Shown here piece after piece: positions 51,849-61,071 of a DNA stretch of 64,000 nt (position 1 is its first letter; each line of letters starts with the position of its first letter). The position numbers and the translations under genes are program-made. Source of the stretch: Lewinellaceae bacterium (lineage in GTDB: Bacteria; Bacteroidota; Bacteroidia; Chitinophagales; Saprospiraceae); assembly GCA_020636355.1 (NCBI GenBank), contig JACJYB010000003.1:310001-374000 (forward strand), written 5' to 3'. A model generated the notes under the pieces. It was given only the letters and a program-made list of their open reading frames with translations. It had not been told where the DNA came from and did no database searches.

Positions 51849-53580
51849 AGGGTCACCATCCAAAAGCGCTTCATCATCCACCCTATTCACCAAGTCAAAT
51901 CTCATTTTTCTGGTGGTTATTGCGATTGCCGGCATAATTGCCTTTTTACCCGTTATTCATGGTGAATTTCTGAATTACGACGATGAACTGTACATCACCC
52001 AAAACCAAGCCTTGACAGGATTTGATCTTCCCGCTCTGTTTTCCGGATACATCGGTAACCAGTATTCTCCGGTAGCCATGTCCATCATGGCTTTTGAAAT
52101 AAAGCTATTGGGACTCCAGCCCGGCGGACTTAAGCTAATCAGTATCATGCTGCACTTACTGAATGGCCTTCTCGCCTTTGTTTTTGTAAAAAAATTAATC
52201 CGCAGGGATGCTATTGCACTACTTGTCAGTGCGTTATTTACAGTCCACACGTTACAGGTAGAATCCGTAGCCTGGTTGACCGCTTCCATGAAGATCGGGA
52301 CATACAGCTTGTTTTCTCTGGCTTCATTAATCAGCTATTTGAATTTCCGGCAAGGAAACCAGCGGGTTCAATATATCCTCTCCCTGATGTATTTTTTATT
52401 GGCCGGACTGTGCAAGGAACAAGCCGTCGTTCTTCCTTTGCTATTAATGCTCATTGATTATTTCCAAGGTAGGAAATGGTTTTCCAGACCAGCACTACTG
52501 GAGAAGGTCCCATTTTTCATCATCGCGCTGGGGATTGGATTGGCAACCATGCGAGTGGCAGGAGACATGCGAGGCACCGGCACTGCACTCCCCTATTCCA
52601 TGCTTGAGCGACTTTTGTTTGCCTGCATGGCATTTGCCAATTATGCCTGGAAGGAGCTACTTCCCGTCCATCTCTCGACGTATTACATCTATCCTCCGCA
52701 GGGTGAGATACCTGGTTATTATTATGCGACGCCATTCTTCGTCCTGGCCGTGCTATGGCTGCTTTATTACACCTGGCGCAAAGGATGGAAATTATATTTC
52801 TTTGGGATAGCTTTTTTCGTTGTCAATATCGTCCTTACTTTATTCTCTCAGATCTTCTCGGTCCGTGATGTTATCATGGCCGACCGCTATGTGTATTTAT
52901 CCAGCATCGGATTTTTCCTTTGCCTTGTCCAGTTGATTTCCAATATAGCCGACACCAAAAACTGGAATAAAAAGTCCGTATACCTAGCCATGGGAGTCTA
53001 TGCGCTGTTATTAACCGGACTTACCTGGCAGCGCTCCAGGGTATGGCATGATACCATAACCATGTTTAGTGACGCCATTGATTACCGGAATGCCAAAGGA
53101 TATAAAGGGGCAACACCTACGATAGCGCTTCCCTACTCCAATCGTGGGCTGGCAAAAAAAAGAGCCGGGGACCTGGAAGGTGCCATGGCGGATTATAATG
53201 CAGCCATTCAAGCCAATCCAGGATACCCGACCGGATTTTTGAACCGGGGTAATCTGTACTTCCTGCAGAAAAAACCAGATCTTGCCATCAAAGATCAGAA
53301 CCGCGCCATCGAGCTGGACCCTAACAATTACCTGGCATACGCGAACCGCGGTGCGGCATTAGCCAGTGCGGGGCAATACGAGCAGGCATTAACTGATTTC
53401 AATAAATCCTTATCCTTACAACCCAATTTTCAGGATGGATTGTCTAACCGTGCACTCACCTATTATACGATGGGAAATAACCAGGCCGCATTAAATGACG
53501 TAGAGCAATATCTGCGGATCAACCCTGGCGATGCAAATATGCAGGCTTTCCGTCAGGAGATTATGGCTAAAATGCAATGA
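51817..53580 (+). CDS. TMTC-like polytopic membrane protein with C-terminal TPRs
   Basis: A 587-residue protein. About ten TM segments span 30-420, preceded by a Lys/Ser-rich N-terminus. The first loop has GEFLNYDDELYITQN, with the Asp-Asp pair typical of GT-C enzymes, and VHTLQVESVAWLTASMKIG resembles the corresponding loop of TMTC O-mannosyltransferases. The C-terminal ~150 residues are four TPRs (for example PYSNRGLAKKRAGDLEGAMADYNAAIQANPG). It is plausibly a protein O-glycosyltransferase fed by the adjacent GT2 product. The frame extends to 51778, but the ATG at 51817 is used. Confidence 0.72.
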   Translation: MTKGKPKKKSKGSPSKSASSSTLFTKSNLIFLVVIAIAGIIAFLPVIHGEFLNYDDELYITQNQALTGFDLPALFSGYIGNQYSPVAMSIMAFEIKLLGLQPGGLKLISIMLHLLNGLLAFVFVKKLIRRDAIALLVSALFTVHTLQVESVAWLTASMKIGTYSLFSLASLISYLNFRQGNQRVQYILSLMYFLLAGLCKEQAVVLPLLLMLIDYFQGRKWFSRPALLEKVPFFIIALGIGLATMRVAGDMRGTGTALPYSMLERLLFACMAFANYAWKELLPVHLSTYYIYPPQGEIPGYYYATPFFVLAVLWLLYYTWRKGWKLYFFGIAFFVVNIVLTLFSQIFSVRDVIMADRYVYLSSIGFFLCLVQLISNIADTKNWNKKSVYLAMGVYALLLTGLTWQRSRVWHDTITMFSDAIDYRNAKGYKGATPTIALPYSNRGLAKKRAGDLEGAMADYNAAIQANPGYPTGFLNRGNLYFLQKKPDLAIKDQNRAIELDPNNYLAYANRGAALASAGQYEQALTDFNKSLSLQPNFQDGLSNRALTYYTMGNNQAALNDVEQYLRINPGDANMQAFRQEIMAKMQ

Positions 53581-53623
53581 GCAAAAACTGCATTGACGAC
53601 AAGTCACGGGAAGCGGAAAAATA

Positions 53624-53854
53624 TCAGTTAATTTTCTTGACCTGGATGATCCTTACCGGGCAAGCTTTGGCGGCAGCTTCATTGGCTTCGAATGCATCGT
53701 CATCCAGTCGAACACTGTACATATCGCGTTTTTCGACGGCATTCAATAATACACTCTTACCATCCTTTCTGGACATCCGCCAGTAATTGTGCGCAAGTTC
53801 TACACAATAGTTACACCCAATGCATTTCTTGCGGTTCTGGGTCACCACAATCAT
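53624..53854 (-). CDS. Small ferredoxin, single 4Fe-4S type
   Basis: A 76-residue protein with four Cys in a mono-cluster pattern: Cys11, Cys14, Cys17 (CIGCNYC) and Cys65 (KACPVRI). This fits a single [4Fe-4S] ferredoxin. It starts in a TGATG overlap (1 bp) with the stop of the U32 gene, indicating translational coupling. The most likely role is electron or cluster supply to that enzyme, but general redox service is possible. Confidence 0.85.
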   Translation of the reverse strand: MIVVTQNRKKCIGCNYCVELAHNYWRMSRKDGKSVLLNAVEKRDMYSVRLDDDAFEANEAAAKACPVRIIQVKKIN

Positions 53855-55092
53855 CAGGCATCCACAATTTTGTACAGCTTATCAGACGGCCTTACCTTAT
53901 CCGGTACCTTTAGGGAGAAAGAGACGCCTTGCTCGATGGTGTCAACTGGTTGATCATCTACCCGAATCTCGTCAGCAGTAAACTCCAGGACACCCGTGAC
54001 CGGCCCGGTAATCAACAATTTGTCCCCTTTATTAAGCTTGTGGCTCTCCATCTTGAATTCGCCCACATGAACCCGGGGGAAATAATGAAGACTTTTACCC
54101 AGGTAGACTTTTTTCGTCGTGGCTTTTGATCCATAGGTATCCGACCACTCGCCCAACTTTTTGCCCAGGTAATAGCCGCCCCAGAATCCACGGTTGTACA
54201 CCTTCTCCACTTCACTCATCCATCCATCAACTTTTGCCGGGGTAAAGGTGCCTTCCAGGACCGAATCAATTCCCTGACGGTAGGCCTGGGTAACCGCTTT
54301 AACGTATTCCGGAGCACGCCCTCTCCCTTCAACTTTGAGAACATCGATCCCGGTATCCAGCAGCTGATCGAGGAAAGGCAGGGTATTCAAATCCTTCGGG
54401 GACATGATGTATTCATTCTCAATATGGAATTCATGGCCTTCATCACGATCCTTGACTTCGTATTGGCGGCGGCAATTCTGGATACAAACTCCCCGGTTAG
54501 CCGATGAGTTGTGCGTATGCAAACTCAGGTAACATTTGCCGGATATAGCCATACAAAGTGCTCCATGTGCAAATACTTCGATGCGAACGAGTTCACCAGA
54601 AGGTCCGGTAATCTTTTCACGCTCAATGGTCTGGGTGATTTCCCGCATCTGGATCATAGAGAGTTCCCGAGCCAAAACCATCACATCGGCGAAAAGTGCA
54701 TAAAACTTGATGGTCTCAATGTTGGAAATATTTACCTGGGTGGAAATATGAACCGGCATCCCTTTAGACCGGGCATAACCTATTGCGGCCTGATCGGAGG
54801 CAATAATCGCAGAGATGCCCTGACTGGCTGCTTCGTCGACAATCCGCCGCATCAGGCTCAGGTCATGATCGTAGAGTATGGTATTCAGGGTAATATAGGA
54901 TTTCACCCCGTGTTGATTACATATCCTGGCAATTTCTCCCAGGTCTTCCAGGGTAAAGTTCATGGTAGCGCGGGCACGCATGTTTAATTGTTCGATTCCG
55001 AAATAAACAGAATCAGCACCTCCCTGGATGGCCGCCATCATGGATTCAAAATTTCCAGCGGGAGCCATAAGCTCGATCCTTTCTTTTACCAA
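53854..55092 (-). CDS. trhP: Peptidase U32-family protein, probable tRNA hydroxylation enzyme (TrhP-like)
   Basis: A 412-residue U32 protein of the YegQ/YrrO type. The N-terminus RIELMAPAGNFESMMAAIQGGADSVYFG and the later IEVFAHGALCMAISGKCYLSLHTHNSSANRGVCIQNCRR, with its Cys cluster for an iron-sulfur cluster, are characteristic. TrhP helps make 5-hydroxyuridine at tRNA position 34. The start is TTG at 55092: an exact promoter predicts transcription starting about 18 nt upstream, and the only other in-frame ATG (codon 9) would remove conserved sequence. A ferredoxin gene is coupled to the 3' end. Confidence 0.82.
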   Translation of the reverse strand: MVKERIELMAPAGNFESMMAAIQGGADSVYFGIEQLNMRARATMNFTLEDLGEIARICNQHGVKSYITLNTILYDHDLSLMRRIVDEAASQGISAIIASDQAAIGYARSKGMPVHISTQVNISNIETIKFYALFADVMVLARELSMIQMREITQTIEREKITGPSGELVRIEVFAHGALCMAISGKCYLSLHTHNSSANRGVCIQNCRRQYEVKDRDEGHEFHIENEYIMSPKDLNTLPFLDQLLDTGIDVLKVEGRGRAPEYVKAVTQAYRQGIDSVLEGTFTPAKVDGWMSEVEKVYNRGFWGGYYLGKKLGEWSDTYGSKATTKKVYLGKSLHYFPRVHVGEFKMESHKLNKGDKLLITGPVTGVLEFTADEIRVDDQPVDTIEQGVSFSLKVPDKVRPSDKLYKIVDA

Positions 55093-55116
55093 TTGCAGCG
55101 ATTTAATAATTCATCG

Positions 55117-55147
55117 CAAAGGTACATTTTGCCAGCATAGGGGACAA
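55117..55147 (-). promoter_or_regulatory. Promoter of the U32-ferredoxin operon
   Basis: Minus strand: TTG (55147-55145), 20-nt spacer, TACCTTTG (55124-55117), an exact TAnnTTTG. It predicts a start near 55110 and a leader of about 18 nt, and it supports the TTG start of the U32 gene. Confidence 0.7.
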
Positions 55148-55225
55148 GATACTTCTGCATATCGATGACTCTGTGTGCTGATATAACCCTAAAAGCCTAT
55201 ATTCAGGCTCAAACTTTTACATACC

Positions 55226-55918
55226 ATGTTGCGTGTTATTCGTGTACTTGCCTTTTTCTCCATAGTTTCCTTTTTGGCTTCTTGTTCACCGCTAAAAAAG
55301 TATGCTGATACGGCGGCACCCTGGGAGAAAGAAATTGAAGGCTTGGAAGCACTGGATCAAAACGAACATTATTCAGACCAGGCCATTCTTTTTGTGGGCA
55401 GTTCTTCCATCCGTCTGTGGAAAAACATCCATGAAGACATGGCCCCCTATGAAGCGATCCGAAGAGGATATGGCGGAGCGCATTTCACGGATCTCATCCA
55501 TTTTACCAGCCGGCTGGTAGCACCTCATCAAGTTCGGGGTGTTGTCTGTTTTGTCGCAAATGACATCAGTGGCTCCGAACAGGATCTGAAGCCTCAAGAA
55601 GTACTTAAATTATTCAAATATTTTGTGAAACAAGTTCGGGAACTTAAACCACATGTCCCCATATTCCTGATCGAGATTACTCCAACAAACTCCCGCTGGA
55701 TGGTATGGGATAAGATCCGGGAAGCTAATCGGTTGATGAAGGAATATTGTGAAAAAAATCCGGACCTGCACTTTATTGCTACCAGTGCTGAATACCTGGG
55801 CCAGGATGGAAAACCCCGGGCTGAACTATTTATTTCAGATCAATTGCATATGCAGCAAGCTGGATATGACATCTGGAAAAGACGCATCAAGGATGCGCTT
55901 GATCAGGTATTCCATTAA
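55226..55918 (+). CDS. SGNH/GDSL-type lipoprotein hydrolase
   Basis: A 230-residue lipoprotein; the signal ends at SFLASC (Cys20). Block I is FVGSSSIRLW (catalytic Ser near 59-61, in a GSSS variant of GDS), with RGYGGAHFTDL, VVCFVANDISG and a closing block SDQLHMQQAGYDIWKRRI (catalytic Asp and His). It is probably an esterase acting on carbohydrate or lipid outside the cell; the substrate is unknown. It stands alone between the U32 and HAD genes. Confidence 0.85.
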   Translation: MLRVIRVLAFFSIVSFLASCSPLKKYADTAAPWEKEIEGLEALDQNEHYSDQAILFVGSSSIRLWKNIHEDMAPYEAIRRGYGGAHFTDLIHFTSRLVAPHQVRGVVCFVANDISGSEQDLKPQEVLKLFKYFVKQVRELKPHVPIFLIEITPTNSRWMVWDKIREANRLMKEYCEKNPDLHFIATSAEYLGQDGKPRAELFISDQLHMQQAGYDIWKRRIKDALDQVFH

Positions 55919-56017
55919 GCCAGTACTATTCCAACACAATCCGGCGCCGCACTTTATCTGTGCTTTAGGATCAGTCAGTGCAGATTTTGGTGTTTGATCC
56001 TGGGTTGATTCGCTCCC

Positions 56018-56689
56018 CTAAACTGAATGATGCTCCACCAACCGCAAGCAAGTCTTCAAATCCATTTGTTCAAAATCATCAATCACCAGATGTGCATGAG
56101 TCATTTCTTCGCGAGAATGCGTGGTGGTAAGGCCAATGACCGTACATCCTGCAGTTAAACCTGCGTCAATTCCTGACAGTGAATCCTCAAATACCAGGCA
56201 CTTTACCGGATTTAATTGGATGCTGGCAGCTGCTTTCAGATAAACCTCCGGATGTGGCTTGCCAAACGTTACGTGATTTGAATGAATCATTCCTGCGAAA
56301 TACGATCGGATATGAAGACCATCGAGGACAAAATCTGCATTTTCAGGGGGCGCTGAAGTTGCAAGGGCAACCGGGATTTCATGATGATGCAGCAAATCCA
56401 AAAACGGAATCAAGCCAGACACGGGTTTCATCTCGCTGGCATAAACCCGCCTGAACAGCAATTCCTTTTCTTCTGCCAGGCGATCAATTTCTTCAATGCT
56501 CAGGTTTCTTCCGAAAAGTGCGGGAATCCATTCCCGGTTAATTTTCCCATAGACATGCTGTTCCAGATACTGGTCATCCGGATCCAAACCATGCAGATGC
56601 GCGAATTCAAGAATGGTCTGTTTGTGGAATGGATTGGTATCTACCAATACGCCATCCATATCAAACAAGACACCGAAAGCAGGTTCCAT
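56018..56689 (-). CDS. HAD-superfamily hydrolase (beta-phosphoglucomutase-like)
   Basis: A 223-residue HAD phosphatase. Motif I is LFDMDGVLVDT at 8-18, motif II lies in ALATSAPPE, the motif III Lys is in FGKPHPEVYL, and motif IV is LVFEDSLSGIDAG. The layout with an inserted helical cap fits beta-phosphoglucomutase or sugar-phosphate phosphatases. Its start overlaps the stop of the aldo-keto reductase (TAATG), so they are translationally coupled. The nearby GH1 glucosidase and symporter suggest sugar metabolism, but they are on the other strand. Confidence 0.9.
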   Translation of the reverse strand: MEPAFGVLFDMDGVLVDTNPFHKQTILEFAHLHGLDPDDQYLEQHVYGKINREWIPALFGRNLSIEEIDRLAEEKELLFRRVYASEMKPVSGLIPFLDLLHHHEIPVALATSAPPENADFVLDGLHIRSYFAGMIHSNHVTFGKPHPEVYLKAAASIQLNPVKCLVFEDSLSGIDAGLTAGCTVIGLTTTHSREEMTHAHLVIDDFEQMDLKTCLRLVEHHSV

Positions 56690-57681
56690 TATTGTTTAAG
56701 GATTTCATCAATTGCTGTCAGCTCGTCCTGACTAAAAGCAATATTTTCCAATGCCGATAAATTGGCATTCAATTGATCCACGCTGCTTGCCCCGATCAGC
56801 ACACTGGTCATTTGAGGTAACCGGAGGATCCAGGCGATGGCCATTTGAGCCAACGATTGACCGCGCTGGTTGGCAAGATCGTTCAGTGCTCTGGCTTTCT
56901 GCACCGCTTCATCAGACACCTGGTCTTTTTTCAGGAATCCCTCAGGTCTGGCGGCTCGTGAGCCAGCAGGAATACCCTGCAAATAACGGTCGGTAAGCAA
57001 TCCCTGGGCCAGGGGAGAGAAAGCAATTCCTCCAATACCCTCTTCTTGCAAGACCTCGGTCAATCCCTCTTCCGGAGTCCTGACAAACATGCTGTATTTC
57101 GGCTGATGGATGAGACAAGGAGTACCTAAATCCCGAAGAATTGCCGATGCCTTCCGGGTGTCCTCCGGATTGTAATTGGATAAGCCTGCGTAGATGGCTT
57201 TTCCACTGCGCACCGCTTGAGCCAGAGCACCCATTGTTTCTTCCAGTGGCGTGTTGGGATCGCGCCGGTGACTGTAAAAAATGTCCACATAATCCAATCC
57301 CATCCGCTTTAAACTTTGGTCCAGGCTGGATAACAGATACTTTCGGGATCCCCATTCGCCATAGGGGCCGGGCCACATTCGGTACCCTGCTTTTGTTGAA
57401 ATAACCAGCTCATCCCGGTAAAGTCCCAGATCCTGGGCCAGCATTTTCCCAAAGTTCTCCTCGGCTGAACCCGGTGGAGGACCGTAATTATTTGCAAGAT
57501 CAAAGTGCGTAATGCCCCGGTCAAATGCATGATGAATCATTGCTCTTCCATTTTCAAAGAGGTCTACCCCTCCGAAATTATGCCACAGCCCCAATGAGAT
57601 TGCCGGCAACAGTAATCCACTGGTTCCACATCGGCGATAATTCATGGTATCATAGCGGTCAGCAGCAGGGAGATAAGTCAT
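56689..57681 (-). CDS. Aldo-keto reductase, YghZ/glyceraldehyde-3-phosphate reductase type
   Basis: A 331-residue aldo-keto reductase close in layout to E. coli YghZ: the N-terminus YLPAADRYDTMNYRRCGTSG, then AISLGLWHNFGG, FDLANNYGPPPGSAEENFG (catalytic Asp, Tyr), VISTKAGYRMWPGPYGEWGS (catalytic Lys) and IFYSHR (His). YghZ-type enzymes reduce aldehydes such as methylglyoxal and L-glyceraldehyde 3-phosphate with NADPH. The frame extends to 57741, but the ATG at 57681 matches the family start. A short inverted repeat abuts the start codon. Confidence 0.9.
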   Translation of the reverse strand: MTYLPAADRYDTMNYRRCGTSGLLLPAISLGLWHNFGGVDLFENGRAMIHHAFDRGITHFDLANNYGPPPGSAEENFGKMLAQDLGLYRDELVISTKAGYRMWPGPYGEWGSRKYLLSSLDQSLKRMGLDYVDIFYSHRRDPNTPLEETMGALAQAVRSGKAIYAGLSNYNPEDTRKASAILRDLGTPCLIHQPKYSMFVRTPEEGLTEVLQEEGIGGIAFSPLAQGLLTDRYLQGIPAGSRAARPEGFLKKDQVSDEAVQKARALNDLANQRGQSLAQMAIAWILRLPQMTSVLIGASSVDQLNANLSALENIAFSQDELTAIDEILKQ

Positions 57682-57700
57682 CTTTTCGATTTTTCGAAAG
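57682..57700. repeat. Inverted repeat at the aldo-keto reductase start
   Basis: TTTCGA (57684-57689) and TCGAAA (57694-57699) form a perfect 6-bp inverted repeat with a 4-nt spacer, 2 bp upstream of the start codon. A possible operator or leader hairpin. Confidence 0.35.
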
Positions 57701-57836
57701 ATAAAAATAATAAACAGCAATGCCGGTGACTCACTGCTCACAATACCCAGGACAGGCTGATGTTTTTGGTGTACTTAAGTCAAGCAAGTATGGTTTTTAG
57801 TCTATCTTGGGGAGTGCAGGATAAATTAAGAAGGCC

Positions 57837-59666
57837 ATGAAGTTAACCCTATTGGATATTGCGATCATATTGCTCTATCTATTGGCGACGATTGTGATCG
57901 GGATAGTACTCAAAAAACAAGCAGAGCGTAGTAAGAATGATTACTTATTAGGCGGAAATCGATTGCCCTGGTACTTGTTGGGCTTATCCAATGCTTCGGG
58001 AATGTTTGACATCTCCGGTACGATGTGGCTGGTCACCCTGCTATTCGTTTATGGACTAAAAAGTGCCTGGATCCCCTGGTTATGGCCGGTATTTAACCAA
58101 ATATTTTTAATGGTATTCTTGTCTATTTGGTTAAGACGTTCCGGTGTAACAACCGGGGCGGAATGGATTGCCACCCGGTTTGGTCACCGGAACGGAGCCA
58201 GGCTGTCGCATGGCATCGTTGTTATTTTCGCCATTATTATGGGGTTGGGTTACCTGGCCTACGGTTTCATCGGTATTGGCAAATTCATTGAGATATTCAT
58301 TCCCTGGGAAGTGGTATCCCCCTACATTCCATTTGATATCAGTCTGGAATACGTACCGCATTTCTATGGTATCATTTTTACCTGTTTTGCCGTTTTTTAT
58401 TCCCTTCTGGGTGGAATGATGAGTATTGTGTGGGCAGATGTGATCCAATACTCCCTTATGGCCATATCGAGTATCGTAATCGGTGTTATCGCCATGAATG
58501 CAGTTGCGACTCATCCCCTCTCGGTTCCTGATGGCTGGTTGACGCCATTTTTTGGCATGCACCTGGATATGGATTGGAGTGGCATCCTATCGGAGGTTAA
58601 TGCCAAGATAGCCAGTGACGGCTACAGCCTATTCGGTATTTTTTTCATGATGATGGTATTTAAAGGTGTGTTGGTTTCACTCGCCGGACCTGCTCCGAAC
58701 TATGATATGCAGAAGATCCTTTCCACGCGTTCTCCTCGGGAAGCGGCTTTGATGAGTGGTTCCGTCAGCCTGATCCTAATGCCAATCCGTTACTTCATGA
58801 TAGCCGGATTTGGTGTCCTGGCCATCATCTATTACGATAGGTTGGACCTGCTTATCGGTGGAAGCATCGATTTTGAGCAGATCTTGCCGTCAGCCATTAA
58901 TGAGTTTGTCCCTGTTGGATTTCTCGGATTGTTGCTGGCCGGATTGCTAGCTGCTTTCATGTCAACTTTTGCCGGAACTTTGAATGCGACCCAGGCTTAT
59001 ATCGTGAATGACATTTACTTAAAATTCATTAATCCGGATGCACCCAACAGCCGGATCAAATTCATCAATTATTTTGCCGGGTTGATCATGGTTGCTGTGA
59101 GCATTTTACTCGGATTTTATGCCAAGGATGTCAACGATATTTTACAATGGATTGTATCCGGTCTCTACGGCAGTTATGTTGCTGCAAATGTCCTCAAATG
59201 GTATTGGTGGCGGTTTAATGGTCACGGGTTTTTCTACGGAATGTTAGGTGGTTTGGTGCCGGCACTGTCTTTTCGGTTTATCTTTTCAGGGGTACTTGAT
59301 CTGTATACTTTCCCGCTCATGTTGTTGGTTGCCACGGCAGGCTGTATTATAGGGACCTATTTGGCGCCACCGGTCCAGGAGGATACGCTTAAGCAGTTTT
59401 ATAAAACCGTGCGCCCGTGGGGATTCTGGAAGCCTATTCGGGAAAAAGTCATGGCTGAGGATCCCACATTTACGCCTAATCGCGAATTTAAACGGGACAG
59501 CTTCAATGTCTTCATAGGAACCATCTGGCAAACAGCTCTGGTCATTTTTCCAATATATCTCGTATTGCTCCAGACTGTCCCAACCATTATTACAGCAGTG
59601 GTTGCGATTATTTGCACCATCATATTGAAAAAAACCTGGTTTGACAAGCTGCCTGATGCCGCTTGA
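57837..59666 (+). CDS. Sodium:solute symporter (SSS family)
   Basis: A 609-residue SSS transporter with about 13-14 TM segments. Features include LGLSNASGMFDISGTMWLV, GVTTGAEWIATRFGHRNGARLSHG, LLGGMMSIVWADVIQYSLMAISS and LLLAGLLAAFMSTFAGTLNATQAYIVNDIYLKF (the conserved region before the last sodium-binding helices). Substrate is not readable from sequence, but the adjacent beta-glucosidase, 31 bp downstream on the same strand, suggests a sugar or glucoside. No regulator is adjacent. Confidence 0.92.
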   Translation: MKLTLLDIAIILLYLLATIVIGIVLKKQAERSKNDYLLGGNRLPWYLLGLSNASGMFDISGTMWLVTLLFVYGLKSAWIPWLWPVFNQIFLMVFLSIWLRRSGVTTGAEWIATRFGHRNGARLSHGIVVIFAIIMGLGYLAYGFIGIGKFIEIFIPWEVVSPYIPFDISLEYVPHFYGIIFTCFAVFYSLLGGMMSIVWADVIQYSLMAISSIVIGVIAMNAVATHPLSVPDGWLTPFFGMHLDMDWSGILSEVNAKIASDGYSLFGIFFMMMVFKGVLVSLAGPAPNYDMQKILSTRSPREAALMSGSVSLILMPIRYFMIAGFGVLAIIYYDRLDLLIGGSIDFEQILPSAINEFVPVGFLGLLLAGLLAAFMSTFAGTLNATQAYIVNDIYLKFINPDAPNSRIKFINYFAGLIMVAVSILLGFYAKDVNDILQWIVSGLYGSYVAANVLKWYWWRFNGHGFFYGMLGGLVPALSFRFIFSGVLDLYTFPLMLLVATAGCIIGTYLAPPVQEDTLKQFYKTVRPWGFWKPIREKVMAEDPTFTPNREFKRDSFNVFIGTIWQTALVIFPIYLVLLQTVPTIITAVVAIICTIILKKTWFDKLPDAA

Positions 59667-59697
59667 TACGGACCGGAACCAATTAAAATCCAACGGT

Positions 59698-61071
59698 ATG
59701 ATCCATTTCCCCGCTGACTTTATCTGGGGCTCGGCTACCTCTTCCTATCAAATTGAAGGTGGTGCGGACCTGGACGGCAAAGGGCCTTCGATCTGGGATG
59801 CTTTCTGTTCGATCCCGGGCAAAGTGTTTCAGAATCAAAACGGGAGCGTTGCTTGTGACCATTACCACCGTTTTGAGGAAGATGTAAAATTGATGCAGGA
59901 AATGGGAATTAAGGCATACCGCTTTTCCATTTCATGGCCCAGGATCATGCCCACCGGCCGGGACACCGTCAACCAGGCGGGTGTTGCATTTTATTCACGG
60001 CTGATAGACAAGTTGTTGGAGGCGGGCATTGAACCCTGGGTTACATTATACCATTGGGATCTTCCCCTGGCATTGCAATTGGAAGAAAATGGTTGGCTGG
60101 GCCCGGAACTTCCCCGGCTTTTTGCTGAGTACGCCGACATTTGCTTCCGGCATTTCGGGGATCGGGTGAAAAACTGGATCACTCTCAATGAACCCTGGGT
60201 GGTGGCGATGTTGGGGTACGGGCAGGGTGTATTCGCACCCGGCAGGACCTCGAATGTTGACCCCTACCTGGCCGGGCATCAACTGCTCCTTGCCCACGCA
60301 TCCGCCGTCGAACGATACCGGGCAAAATACCAAACCGGGCAAAAGGGCAGAATAGGCATCACCAACAATTGCGATTGGAGGGAACCGTTAACTGATAACG
60401 TTCAGGATCAAAAAGCGGCCCAAAGGGCCCTCGAGTTCTTTCTGGGCTGGTTCGCAGATCCGGTCTTTTTCGGGGACTATCCATCCTCAATGCGGGAACG
60501 AGTTGGCGTCCGGCTACCTGAGTTTAAACCGGAAGAGAAAGCGCTCCTGATCGGATCATCTGATTTTTTTGGTCTCAATCACTATACCACAATGTATGCC
60601 GCTGAAGCCACCGCAGTACAAGCTTCCGTTTATGGAAACGGCGGATTGAGTGAAGACCAGGATGTCACCCTTTCCACAGATCCTGCCTGGCCAATCACCG
60701 ATATGGGATGGGCAGTGGTTCCATGGGGCTGCAGAAAATTACTCCAATGGATAGACGATCGCTACAGCCACCCTGAGGTTGTCATTACGGAAAATGGCTG
60801 TGCCTATCCCGATGAAATATCAAATGGCCGTGTGCACGATCAAAATCGCATAGCTTTTATGGAGGGTTATTTGTCGGAGATCCGTGCAGCCATAGGTCAA
60901 GGGGTTCATGTAAGCGGGTATTTCGCATGGTCACTCATGGACAATTTTGAATGGGCTTCGGGATACAGCAAGCGATTTGGCTTGCATCACGTGAATTTCG
61001 AGACGCTGGTGCGAACACCGAAAGATTCAGCCTTATGGTATTCAAAGGTGATCCAAAAAAATGGTTTCTAA
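59698..61071 (+). CDS. GH1 beta-glucosidase
   Basis: A 457-residue glycoside hydrolase family 1 enzyme. The N-terminus FPADFIWGSATSSYQIEGG is the family signature. The acid/base is Glu165 (TLNEPWV) and the nucleophile Glu365 (VITENGCAYPD), both in the correct context; FAWSLMDNFEWASGY near the end closes the active site. There is no signal peptide, so it is probably cytosolic and hydrolyses imported beta-glucosides. The frame extends to 59641 inside the symporter gene, but the ATG at 59698 is used. The stop overlaps the stop of the convergent esterase by 4 bp. Confidence 0.95.
   Translation: MIHFPADFIWGSATSSYQIEGGADLDGKGPSIWDAFCSIPGKVFQNQNGSVACDHYHRFEEDVKLMQEMGIKAYRFSISWPRIMPTGRDTVNQAGVAFYSRLIDKLLEAGIEPWVTLYHWDLPLALQLEENGWLGPELPRLFAEYADICFRHFGDRVKNWITLNEPWVVAMLGYGQGVFAPGRTSNVDPYLAGHQLLLAHASAVERYRAKYQTGQKGRIGITNNCDWREPLTDNVQDQKAAQRALEFFLGWFADPVFFGDYPSSMRERVGVRLPEFKPEEKALLIGSSDFFGLNHYTTMYAAEATAVQASVYGNGGLSEDQDVTLSTDPAWPITDMGWAVVPWGCRKLLQWIDDRYSHPEVVITENGCAYPDEISNGRVHDQNRIAFMEGYLSEIRAAIGQGVHVSGYFAWSLMDNFEWASGYSKRFGLHHVNFETLVRTPKDSALWYSKVIQKNGF

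Noticed and set aside
55960..56010. AGGATCA...TGATCCT inverted repeat between convergent genes
   Set aside because: The loop is about 20 nt and no T run follows; too weak to call a terminator.
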